Assembly: GCF_015234585.1 (NCBI RefSeq) | Contig: NZ_JADFCM010000001.1 | Span: 620,001-684,000 of the forward strand | DNA length: 64,000 nucleotides | Source: Pseudalkalibacillus hwajinpoensis | Lineage (GTDB): Bacteria; Bacillota; Bacilli; Bacillales; Guptibacillaceae | Direction: 5' to 3' | Part shown: piece after piece, positions 33,831 to 42,080 of the stretch | Numbering within the stretch: the first letter of the stretch is position 1 | Layout of the letters: each line of letters begins with the position of its first letter | Position numbers and translations under genes: made by a program | Notes under the pieces: generated by a model | Told to the model about the DNA's origin: nothing | Databases searched by the model: none | What the model saw: the letters and a program-made list of their open reading frames with translations, nothing else

Positions 33831-35567
33831 ATGCAAAAAGTACTATCCTTTATTAAACCATACAAGGTGGCGGCGATTGTAGCGGCCCTTTTAATGCTTG
33901 TTGAATTAGCCGTTGAACTTTGGCTACCGCTATTTATGGCGGATATTATTGATAACGGTATTGCGAAGGAAAACCTTAGTGTCATTACTAAACTGGGGAT
34001 CTGGATGCTCGTTTTAACGGTTGTCTCATTTATTGCTTCGATCGTTAATACTTACCTTGCTTCATACGTTAGTCAACATTTTGGTTTTGATCTCAGAAAA
34101 GCTCTCTTTGAAAAGGTACAGTCTTTCGCTTTTGCTGACTTTAACCGCTTCCCCACTTCATCTCTTTTAACAAGACTAACGAATGATGTGAATCAGGTGC
34201 AACTCGTAGTATTTATGGGACTCCGTATTATGGTTCGAGCCCCGCTGCTCGTGGTTGGTGGGGTGATCATGGCCTTTGTTGTCGATGTACAGCTCGCCCT
34301 TCTTTTAACAGCCGCGATTCCTTTAGTCATTGTCTTTCTTTATTTTGTGATGAAAAAGGGAGTTCCGCTTTTCAGCTCAGTACAGGAAAAACTTGATCGA
34401 GTTAATGGCGTGATGAGAGAAAATCTAGTTGGCGTTAGACTCATTAAAGCTTATCTTCGAAGTAAGCATGAGCAACAAAGGTTTAAAAATGTGAACGAGA
34501 ATTTAATGAATCAAACGGTAACATCTCTTCGCTTGATTGAACTCGCTACGCCGGTACTGTTGATTCTTATGAACGTGGCAATTGTTGCCGTAATCTGGTT
34601 TGGCGGAGTGAAAGTGGTCGGTGGAACAGCGCAGGTTGGTGAAATTTCAGCCATCATTACATATGGCACACGGATTACAGTAGCACTAACCATGTTTTCG
34701 TTTATTTTGATGCTTCTTTCACGAGCAAGAGCTTCTACCTATCGGATGGAGGAAGTGTTGGATACAAATACGTCTTCCAAAGAAACATCAGCTGTTCAGC
34801 CATTAGCGTTAGAGAAACTTCAGTTTCACCATGTGAGCTTTCGTTATCCCGATTCAGAGGACGATGTGCTGCGAGATATAAATTTCACTGCAGATAAAGG
34901 ACAATTTATTGGTGTCATGGGTGCGACAGGTTCAGGTAAGTCATCCATGGTTCAGCTTATTCCAAGATTGTATGAACCTGTAGAAGGTCACATTACGTTC
35001 AATGGACAGGATGAGACAGATATCGGTATTGATGAATTAAGGAGCCGAATGGGAGTGGTTCCTCAAGAAGTCGTGTTATTCAGCGGCACCATTGCTGAGA
35101 ATATTCGGTGGGGAAAGGAAGATGCTACCGCAAAAGAGGTTGAAGAAGCGGCTAAAGCAGCCCAAATCCATTCGTTTATTAAGACGCTTCCTAATCAATA
35201 TGAAACGGTACTTGGACAAAAAGGAATTAACCTTTCTGGAGGGCAGAAACAGCGTTTATCGATTGCGCGTGCCCTTATCCGTAATCCAGAAATTCTTATT
35301 CTTGATGACAGTACAAGTGCACTTGATCTAAAAACAGAAGCTGAGTTACAAAAAGCGTTGAGGCATCGTGAAAGCATGATTTTATTAATTGCTCAGAAAA
35401 TCAGTTCAATTAAAGAGGCGGATAAAATTATTTTGCTTGAAGATGGGGCAATTATTGGAGAAGGGACTCACGAGCAACTTCTTCGGAACAATGACGTTTA
35501 TCGTGAGATCTATGTGTCTCAGTACGGAGAGGAGGCGTCCAATGAGCTCAAACAACAAACCCTCTAA
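33831..35567 (+). CDS. ABC exporter half-transporter, degenerate-site subunit
   Basis: Type IV ABC half-transporter of 578 residues with six membrane helices (residues 1-310) and a C-terminal ATPase. Walker A is GATGSGKSS and the signature LSGGQKQRL is intact, but Walker B ends LILDDSTSAL (Asp in place of the catalytic Glu) and the switch histidine is Gln (LLIAQKI). These changes mark the inactive-site half of heterodimeric exporters such as YheI/YheH or YfiB/YfiC. The ATG at 33816 lies inside GGGAGG, so the start is 33831. It overlaps its partner by 26 bp. Substrates are probably drugs or lipids. Confidence 0.92.
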   Translation: MQKVLSFIKPYKVAAIVAALLMLVELAVELWLPLFMADIIDNGIAKENLSVITKLGIWMLVLTVVSFIASIVNTYLASYVSQHFGFDLRKALFEKVQSFAFADFNRFPTSSLLTRLTNDVNQVQLVVFMGLRIMVRAPLLVVGGVIMAFVVDVQLALLLTAAIPLVIVFLYFVMKKGVPLFSSVQEKLDRVNGVMRENLVGVRLIKAYLRSKHEQQRFKNVNENLMNQTVTSLRLIELATPVLLILMNVAIVAVIWFGGVKVVGGTAQVGEISAIITYGTRITVALTMFSFILMLLSRARASTYRMEEVLDTNTSSKETSAVQPLALEKLQFHHVSFRYPDSEDDVLRDINFTADKGQFIGVMGATGSGKSSMVQLIPRLYEPVEGHITFNGQDETDIGIDELRSRMGVVPQEVVLFSGTIAENIRWGKEDATAKEVEEAAKAAQIHSFIKTLPNQYETVLGQKGINLSGGQKQRLSIARALIRNPEILILDDSTSALDLKTEAELQKALRHRESMILLIAQKISSIKEADKIILLEDGAIIGEGTHEQLLRNNDVYREIYVSQYGEEASNELKQQTL

Positions 35568-37308
35568 GAAACAAGCGAGAAAGCGACCGGATGATTTGAA
35601 GGGAACTGTTGCGCGCATCTGGCGCTATTTATCGATGAAAAAAGGATTGCTTTTCCTCGTCATTGTGATGGTTCTTTTTAGTTCAGGATTTAGTCTTCTT
35701 GGGCCTTATCTAACGAGCATTGCAATTGATGAATATCTTGTACCAGCCGATTTAAATGGATTACTGCTTATTCTCGGACTATTAGTCGGTGTGTACGTAT
35801 TACAATCTGCCGCTACTTTTCTCCAAAACTACTGGATGATTGGGATTGCACAAGAAACGGTCTATCGAATGCGGAAAGATCTATTTCATCACCTGCATCG
35901 TTTGCCGATTCCATTCTTCGATAAGAAGACGCACGGAGAGTTAATGAGCCGATTAACAAATGACATAGAAAATGTCAGTCGAACGTTAAATAGTTCAGTG
36001 ATCCAGATCTTTTCAAGTGTGCTCACTCTTGTTGGTACGGTAGGGCTGATGTTGTGGTTAAGTCCGCTTTTAACGCTGATTACGTTCACCATCATTCCTC
36101 TTATGTTTCTCGGAATGAAGTGGATCACGAACCGGACTGGTCATTATTTTAAAGAACAGCAGCGTAATCTTGGTGAGATGAACAGTGTTATTGAAGAGAC
36201 ACTCTCTGGGCAGCAAATTATCAAATCATTTTCTCAAGAACAGCGCGTGCTAAAGCAGTTAGACCAAAAAAATGAAGCGCTACGCACATCGGGGTTCTGG
36301 GCGATGACCTATTCTGGTTTTATACCTAAATTGATGAACGTGTTAAATAATTTAAGCTTTTTACTCATAGCAGCGGCAGGAGGTTGGCTGTCACTTAAAG
36401 GAATGGTTTCGATTGGTGTGATTGTAGCCTTTATCCAATACTCTCGACTTTTCACGAGACCTCTAAACGATCTTGCGAATCAGTTTAATACGATATTATC
36501 TGCTGTTGCAGGTGCTGAGCGTGTTTTTACTATTTTGGATGAGAAAGAAGAGCGTCCGGATGAGGAAAATGCAGTAGCACTGAAACAGGCGAAGGGAAAA
36601 GTGGCGTTTCGAAATGTTTCATTTGGCTATGATAAAGAAGGTTCGACGCTTACGAATATTTCTTTTGAAGCGAAGCCAGGTGAATCGATTGCGATTATTG
36701 GGCCAACTGGTGCAGGAAAAACTACCATCGTAAACTTGTTGATGCGCTTCTATGAACTGAATGGTGGCACGATTGAAGTGGATAATCATGATGTTACGAA
36801 AGTGACAAGACAAAGCTTGCGACAAAACATGGGATTCGTTCTTCAGGACACGTTTCTTTTCAATGGAACGGTTCGCGAAAACATCCGCTACGGGAGACTG
36901 GATGCAAGCGATGATGAAGTAGAAAAAGCAGCGCAGGTCGCTAATGCTCATACGTTTATTTCCAGGTTATCAGAAGGATATGATACTGTATTGAACCAGG
37001 ATGGAGGGGGAATTAGTCATGGTCAAAGACAGCTTCTCTCCATCGCGAGAGCGGTGCTTGCCGATCCAGCGATTTTAATTCTCGATGAAGCCACGAGTAG
37101 CATTGACACACGAACTGAAATTCAAATCCAAAAAGCGCTCTGGGCGTTAATGGAAGGTAGAACGAGCTTTATTATCGCGCATCGCCTAAATACCATTCAA
37201 CGAGCAGATCAAATTATCGCCCTCGATCATGGTGAAATCATTGAAAAGGGCACACATGAAGAATTGTTAGAGCAGAAAGGTTATTTGTGGGGTCAGGTCA
37301 GTACCTGA
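35542..37308 (+). CDS. ABC exporter half-transporter, catalytic subunit (C-terminus formed by repeat)
   Basis: Partner half-transporter of 588 residues. Walker A GPTGAGKTT, Walker B LILDEATSSID and the switch FIIAHRL are canonical, while the signature is SHGQ instead of SGGQ, complementing the partner so that one of the two composite sites is active. The frame opens at 35389, but GAGAGGAGG places the start at the ATG at 35542. The last codons (WGQVST and stop) come from a dispersed palindrome, so the natural C-terminus seems to have been replaced or shortened by a few residues. Confidence 0.92.
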   Translation: MSSNNKPSKKQARKRPDDLKGTVARIWRYLSMKKGLLFLVIVMVLFSSGFSLLGPYLTSIAIDEYLVPADLNGLLLILGLLVGVYVLQSAATFLQNYWMIGIAQETVYRMRKDLFHHLHRLPIPFFDKKTHGELMSRLTNDIENVSRTLNSSVIQIFSSVLTLVGTVGLMLWLSPLLTLITFTIIPLMFLGMKWITNRTGHYFKEQQRNLGEMNSVIEETLSGQQIIKSFSQEQRVLKQLDQKNEALRTSGFWAMTYSGFIPKLMNVLNNLSFLLIAAAGGWLSLKGMVSIGVIVAFIQYSRLFTRPLNDLANQFNTILSAVAGAERVFTILDEKEERPDEENAVALKQAKGKVAFRNVSFGYDKEGSTLTNISFEAKPGESIAIIGPTGAGKTTIVNLLMRFYELNGGTIEVDNHDVTKVTRQSLRQNMGFVLQDTFLFNGTVRENIRYGRLDASDDEVEKAAQVANAHTFISRLSEGYDTVLNQDGGGISHGQRQLLSIARAVLADPAILILDEATSSIDTRTEIQIQKALWALMEGRTSFIIAHRLNTIQRADQIIALDHGEIIEKGTHEELLEQKGYLWGQVST

Positions 37309-37312
37309 CCCC
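37289..37312. repeat. Dispersed palindrome, copy 4, overlapping the ABC gene 3' end
   Basis: Arms GGGGTCAGGT and ACCTGACCCC around CAGT. The TGA stop of the exporter gene lies in the right arm. TGTCCA follows 23 bp later at the tip of a long hairpin. Confidence 0.88.
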
Positions 37313-37320
37313 CCTCAATG

Positions 37321-37369
37321 ACAAAACAAAGCGATTGTCCACCATACATGGACAATCGCTTTGTTTTGT
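37321..37369. terminator. Long terminator hairpin with TGTCCA tip
   Basis: A perfect 21-bp stem (37321-37341 with 37349-37369; inner part GCGATTGTCCA / TGGACAATCGC) encloses a seven-base loop. A-rich on the left and T-rich on the right (CTTTGTTTTGT). It ends the ABC-exporter transcript. Confidence 0.88.
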
Positions 37370-37480
37370 GAATAAACAGAAAAATGGAAGGAATCATATT
37401 GCAAGGAAGAAATGAGTATGAGTAAACTAAGAGCAAGAAAGAAATTAGGAAAATGTTGTTAATCATTGGAGGTGTGAAAA

Positions 37481-40400
37481 ATGAATGAGGAAGAGAGGGA
37501 AAAAGCATTTCAATCTGAGCTGCAAAGGCTCAGGGTGAAAGATTACATATCAGAGCAGACATACGGTACTGTTTCGAACGCGTATCAAAAAATGATGGAC
37601 GACGCTATAGAAGCGGAGGAAAAGCATGAGGAAGTTATTGTCGCACGAGAAATAGTTCCAACTAAGTCAGAGGCGCCAAACCCTGTCAAAGAACAGAAAG
37701 TGAAATCAACACAGGAGCTTAGAGATCGAAATTTAACATGGATTTTGGTTATTGGTGTGGTGTTCTTGTTACTTGGTGCGCTGGTACTTGCCACTAGTAC
37801 GTGGGATGTGATGACATCGATCATGAAGACCGCGCTCATTGGCGGAATTGCGGCTGTGTTCTTTGGGATTAGCTGGCTCAGTGGACATAAGCTTCGCATT
37901 GAGAAGACCGCCTTCTCCTTTTTAGTTCTCGGAAGCCTATTTCTGCCTATCGTTGTATTTTCAGCAGGTTATTTTCAACTTTTTGGAGATTGGTTATCTG
38001 TGAGTGGCGATGGGAATGAAGTGCTTGGTTTTATTGGTGTTTTGGTTTGTTTGCCTCTCTATTTCCTGCAAGCAAATCGGCAACAATCACGTTTATTTGT
38101 TTGGTTTTCTTTTGTGACGTTAAGCATCGGTGCGGCCTTTTTTATCCAGGTATTCAACCCGCAAGTAGATCTCTTTTATCTTGGAATCGTGATCTTTAAT
38201 GGACTGTTGCTCCTAATCTATGCTCGAACAAAAAATATGAAGAGTTTCGCTCTTTTTACGAAAGAACTTCCTATCTATGCGCAGGGGAATCTCATTCTCT
38301 CAACGCTGCTCCTACTATTCTTTTATGAAAGTGACGTTTTTTATAGTTTTAATGTGATCTTGACGGCTTTTCTTTATCTTTCTATGATTTTTATTGGAAA
38401 ACAAAAGGAATATCATTTTGTCTTTACGTTCTTACTTGTGTATGGCATTTATCAGCTTATTGAGCACTCGTTCCTTGAAGCTGCGGACGTTATGTTATAC
38501 GCACTTGTCGGCTTTATTTTCATTGGCTTACAGTCGGTGGATCGTCTTCAAAATCCATATATGAGAAAAGCATTTCAACTGACAAGTGGTGCTGTATCAC
38601 TATGTGCGTTCTTTTTTATCACATACAAAGGCTTGATTTTGCGCTTTGATGATCCGTCCTGGCTGCTTGTGATTGGTTACTTGCTCATTAGTCTTAATTA
38701 TATATACCTTGCTAATCTATCACGCTATCGAATTTTTGGTTTTTTGGCTCCACTATTTCTAGCTGCTGCAGGACTGTATGCGATAAGTTTACTTTATACG
38801 AATCCATCGGTTGAAACAGTGATGCTTCATTTGTTTTTTACTGGCGTAACGATATATGTGGGTGGCTATTATTTGAATACATGGAGCGCGACAAAAAGAA
38901 TTCAAACTGGATCGCTCTTCGTTTCTTTTGGTCCTATGATGCTCTCCCTATTGCTTGGTCTTCTTAGCGAGCTATGGTGGCTAGAAAGTATACTATTATT
39001 CATGCTAGGAATTGTTCATCTATCGATCTATCGAAAAGGGAAGTGGAAATGGCTTCGTCAAACGGGAGCGTTACTGCATTCTATTTCATGGGGAACTGCG
39101 CTGTTGGCGCTTTGTCCTCTATTGGCGAGAAATGATTTCTATGAAGATAGCTTGGGTGCGCCCTTCCATACGGCGATTGCAGCGCTACTCATTATCGGTA
39201 CTCATTTTATTTGGCAAAAAAGGAATGTAAAAGACCTGGAGGAAATGGCTTTTTGGACCGGTGTCAGCTTCTATGGATTGGCATTGCTTCTCTTGTTAAG
39301 CGCGACGGTAGAGGAATTATTTGTTCGCTCGGGACTATTGGTAGGAGCTATTGGCGTACTCTATCTGATCTTTAAGCGCACAGAGGAAGAGACGTTATGG
39401 CCAGTGATCAGTGTATTTACTTTGGGTGCTTATCTTTCTGTTGCGGAAGCCTTTCCTATTCAAGGAATGTTTCAGTGGATCATCGGGGCGGTTCTTCTGA
39501 TCCTGATCGCTGACACGCTTGGAAAAAAAGACGTTGTTATACAGCGTAGTTATTTTTATGTAGGACATGTCTATTTGCCGATCGCTCTCATTTATACCAT
39601 TTTAGAGCAGGGGAATGAGCCAGTCTTATATATCGTTGGCCTTTTCGTTTATGCTTATTCCGTTCTAACAAGGAAAATCGAATGGGAGGTTCGTACGTTT
39701 CTTTATGCAGGTTTTACCGTTCTTCCTTTTCTCTACATGGCGTTAGTTGATACTTTTGATTTAGACGGTGAGGCATACACGTATACAGGGTTTGCATCAA
39801 GTATCATTATGTTTACGCTTTGGTTTTTCCTTGGTGGAAGGTGGAAAGAGAGGATTAAGTGGTATGCGGTTCCATTTGCTATCTTAGGATTTCTTCCTTT
39901 TATAACCGAATACAGTGAAATCAGTTCTGTGCCTTTTAGTGTTGGTCTACTCTATGCGGTTCTGCTGCTTTACTTGATTCACCAATCTGATTGGCAGATC
40001 ATCACGATTATCCCTCTCCTATTCGTTCAAACGCTGGTATTTCTTCTCCCTGTTGAGACAATGGAGATGCGAACGCTTCTTTTTGTAGGAGTGGCAGTAG
40101 GGATGTTAACTGCGGGCTTCCTTATTCATAAAAGGCTCTATTCCTTTAGAGTAAAGCAACTGAAGGAAAAGCATATTGATTGGTACTCCGTAACAGCTCT
40201 TTTAACAGTACTTAATCTTTATCAAGAGCTTACATTCGACTCTTTCTGGGCTGATGAGTTACGAGCACTGTTTATCTTTGTTTTTTTCGCACTTCAAGTA
40301 AGGAGAGTGCCGACTGGTTTGGCTGCAAAAGTAATGAAAAGCATTACTGCCCTGTCATTATTAGTCCCTTATTACACGCTCCTTCATCACATTGAAATCA

Positions 40401-40867
40401 ATAAGTATATTGTGACAGAAGTTTATGTATTGCCATGGATTGCGTTAACGATTTATTTATCAAAGCGTACGTGGAATCAAAGCAAGCAAATCATGAGTTT
40501 CATAGAATGGAGCATTCTTTCAATCGTAGCAGCAGTTCTTGTAGGTGATGCTTTGATGAGTAATACAATATATGATGCGATCATAGCTGGTGGGCTATCC
40601 CTTGGTTCCGTGCTTGCAGGTTTTTACTATCGCATCAAATCATACTTTGTCATCGGATGTAGCGTTCTTCTTTTGAACCTTCTTCTGCAAACGCGACCTT
40701 ATTGGGGGAATATGCCATGGTGGGCGTACCTATTAATCGCAGGAGCCACACTCATTACTGTTGCAAGTTTCTACGAATGGCAGAAGCAAAATAAAGATAA
40801 AGAAGGAAATACATTACTTCAGTTAAAAAAACAACAGTTTATAGAAAAATGGAAGCAATGGCGTTAA
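37481..40867 (+). CDS. Very large polytopic membrane protein, function unknown
   Basis: Protein of 1128 residues. About 80 acidic and charged cytoplasmic residues (start MNEEEREKAFQSELQRL) lead into a membrane region of roughly 30 hydrophobic segments running to the end, closing with a basic tail (KQQFIEKWKQWR). The first membrane block (residues ~85-200) resembles DUF2157-like segments, and large proteins of this kind occur in other Bacillus genomes. No enzymatic motif was found. GGAGGTGTGAAAA precedes the ATG. It is a single-gene unit between two terminators. Confidence 0.8.
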   Translation: MNEEEREKAFQSELQRLRVKDYISEQTYGTVSNAYQKMMDDAIEAEEKHEEVIVAREIVPTKSEAPNPVKEQKVKSTQELRDRNLTWILVIGVVFLLLGALVLATSTWDVMTSIMKTALIGGIAAVFFGISWLSGHKLRIEKTAFSFLVLGSLFLPIVVFSAGYFQLFGDWLSVSGDGNEVLGFIGVLVCLPLYFLQANRQQSRLFVWFSFVTLSIGAAFFIQVFNPQVDLFYLGIVIFNGLLLLIYARTKNMKSFALFTKELPIYAQGNLILSTLLLLFFYESDVFYSFNVILTAFLYLSMIFIGKQKEYHFVFTFLLVYGIYQLIEHSFLEAADVMLYALVGFIFIGLQSVDRLQNPYMRKAFQLTSGAVSLCAFFFITYKGLILRFDDPSWLLVIGYLLISLNYIYLANLSRYRIFGFLAPLFLAAAGLYAISLLYTNPSVETVMLHLFFTGVTIYVGGYYLNTWSATKRIQTGSLFVSFGPMMLSLLLGLLSELWWLESILLFMLGIVHLSIYRKGKWKWLRQTGALLHSISWGTALLALCPLLARNDFYEDSLGAPFHTAIAALLIIGTHFIWQKRNVKDLEEMAFWTGVSFYGLALLLLLSATVEELFVRSGLLVGAIGVLYLIFKRTEEETLWPVISVFTLGAYLSVAEAFPIQGMFQWIIGAVLLILIADTLGKKDVVIQRSYFYVGHVYLPIALIYTILEQGNEPVLYIVGLFVYAYSVLTRKIEWEVRTFLYAGFTVLPFLYMALVDTFDLDGEAYTYTGFASSIIMFTLWFFLGGRWKERIKWYAVPFAILGFLPFITEYSEISSVPFSVGLLYAVLLLYLIHQSDWQIITIIPLLFVQTLVFLLPVETMEMRTLLFVGVAVGMLTAGFLIHKRLYSFRVKQLKEKHIDWYSVTALLTVLNLYQELTFDSFWADELRALFIFVFFALQVRRVPTGLAAKVMKSITALSLLVPYYTLLHHIEINKYIVTEVYVLPWIALTIYLSKRTWNQSKQIMSFIEWSILSIVAAVLVGDALMSNTIYDAIIAGGLSLGSVLAGFYYRIKSYFVIGCSVLLLNLLLQTRPYWGNMPWWAYLLIAGATLITVASFYEWQKQNKDKEGNTLLQLKKQQFIEKWKQWR

Positions 40868-40869
40868 AA

Positions 40870-40930
40870 AACAAAAGCTGTTTCTATCAACGTGTTTTAG
40901 AACCGTTTATAGAGGCAGTTTTTTGTTTTG
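40870..40930 (+). terminator. Terminator after the large membrane protein gene
   Basis: CTGTTTCTAT (40878-40887) pairs with ATAGAGGCAG (40909-40918, two G-U pairs) and is followed by six T. The 21-base loop contains further partial pairing. Confidence 0.6.
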
Positions 40931-41033
40931 CTGCAAATCTTATATGAAAAACAAGTTGATTCTATGTAGCTACTACGATATATAATGACGTAAAGGTAAG
41001 AGAGTCTCGTGAGCGAGGACAAGTGTCTTTTGA

Positions 41034-41059
41034 GGGGGTCAGGTACGTACCTGACCCCC
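41034..41059. repeat. Dispersed palindrome, copy 5 (perfect 26-bp palindrome)
   Basis: GGGGGTCAGGTAC followed immediately by its exact complement. CTTTTGA before it and TCAAAAAAAG after it extend the stem with a single bulged base. It ends about ten bases before the AAAGGAGG site of the next gene, so it lies in the leader of the sensor operon rather than after a gene. Confidence 0.88.
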
Positions 41060-41081
41060 ATCAAAAAAAGGAGGTTGAGCG

Positions 41082-42080
41082 ATGGCACGCTGGATATACG
41101 GTGTTGGCGGTTTTTTAGTGATTTTGTCATTTTATTTTTTTCTCTTCTATTCTGTAAGGGCTTTCAACATTACGCCTGATCGCCCTTCTGCCTCCTATAC
41201 AGCACCGGATTACCGTTTCGTTCTTGTAACGGAAGAAATCGATAACGACTACTGGCGACTTGTGGAGAAAGGAGCGCGGGAAGCAGCTACAAAGTACAAT
41301 GTTTCACTTGAATACACAGGTCCAAAACAAGCGAACCTTGAAGAGCATATCAAAACGATTGAGATGGCAGCGGCATCAAAACCTGATGGCATTATGGCAC
41401 AGGGATTAAATCAAGACGTATCCGCTACGATTATCAATCGTGTCACAGAGAAAGGAATTCCTTTTCTAACAGTCGACACAGATGCCCCTGATAGTAAGCG
41501 TGTGGCATATGTAGGCACAGATAATTATTATGCTGGATTTCTCGCAGGTCAGGCGCTTCTTAAAGATACAATTGACGAAGTAAAGGTTGGGATTATTACG
41601 GGAAGGTTTGATTCGGCGAATCAAAAGCTTCGCGTAGAAGGGTTTAAAGATGCTATAAAATATAGCGATCGCGTCGATGTTGTTGCCATCGATGCCTCAC
41701 AAATTACGCGAATACAAGCAGCGGAGAAAACGTACGAAATGATAAAAGCACATCCTGAAATCAATGCTTTTTATGGGACGAGCGCTCTTGATGCGATTGG
41801 TATCGTGCAGGTTCTTGAAAGCATCGGGATGACCGACCAGGTTTATGTGATTGGTTTTGATGTGCTTCCTGAGACGATGCAGCTACTTAAAGATGGAAAG
41901 TTAGAAGCAACAGTTGAACAAAAGCCATATGAGATGGGATATAACGCGGTGGAATTAATGATACAAATTATCGAAGGAAAGGATGTTTCAACGTATCATC
42001 ATACGAAGACAGAAGTATTGAGAAAAAAAGATTTAAAGCAACTAGAAAGAACGACGCCGGGAGGGATTAAACTACCATGA
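41082..42080 (+). CDS. Membrane-anchored sugar-binding sensor protein (RbsB-like)
   Basis: Extracytoplasmic sugar-binding protein of 332 residues. One N-terminal helix (about residues 5-27) anchors it; there is no lipobox cysteine. A type I periplasmic-binding fold (Peripla_BP_4) follows, with IDNDYWRLVEKGAREAA, the QGLNQD region, LTVDTDAPDSKR and the hinge VIGFDVLPE. The next two genes encode a sensor kinase and an AraC-type regulator, with a four-base overlap (ATGA), so the protein probably presents sugar to the kinase and is not part of a transporter. No permease lies in this unit. Confidence 0.85.
   Translation: MARWIYGVGGFLVILSFYFFLFYSVRAFNITPDRPSASYTAPDYRFVLVTEEIDNDYWRLVEKGAREAATKYNVSLEYTGPKQANLEEHIKTIEMAAASKPDGIMAQGLNQDVSATIINRVTEKGIPFLTVDTDAPDSKRVAYVGTDNYYAGFLAGQALLKDTIDEVKVGIITGRFDSANQKLRVEGFKDAIKYSDRVDVVAIDASQITRIQAAEKTYEMIKAHPEINAFYGTSALDAIGIVQVLESIGMTDQVYVIGFDVLPETMQLLKDGKLEATVEQKPYEMGYNAVELMIQIIEGKDVSTYHHTKTEVLRKKDLKQLERTTPGGIKLP

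Noticed and set aside
35389..35541. N-terminal extension of the second ABC exporter subunit
   Set aside because: It lies inside the first subunit gene in another frame; a strong ribosome binding site places the start at 35542.
8133..41059. CRISPR-like repeats
   Set aside because: The five palindromes are thousands of bases apart with genes between them, not regularly spaced, and no cas gene is present.
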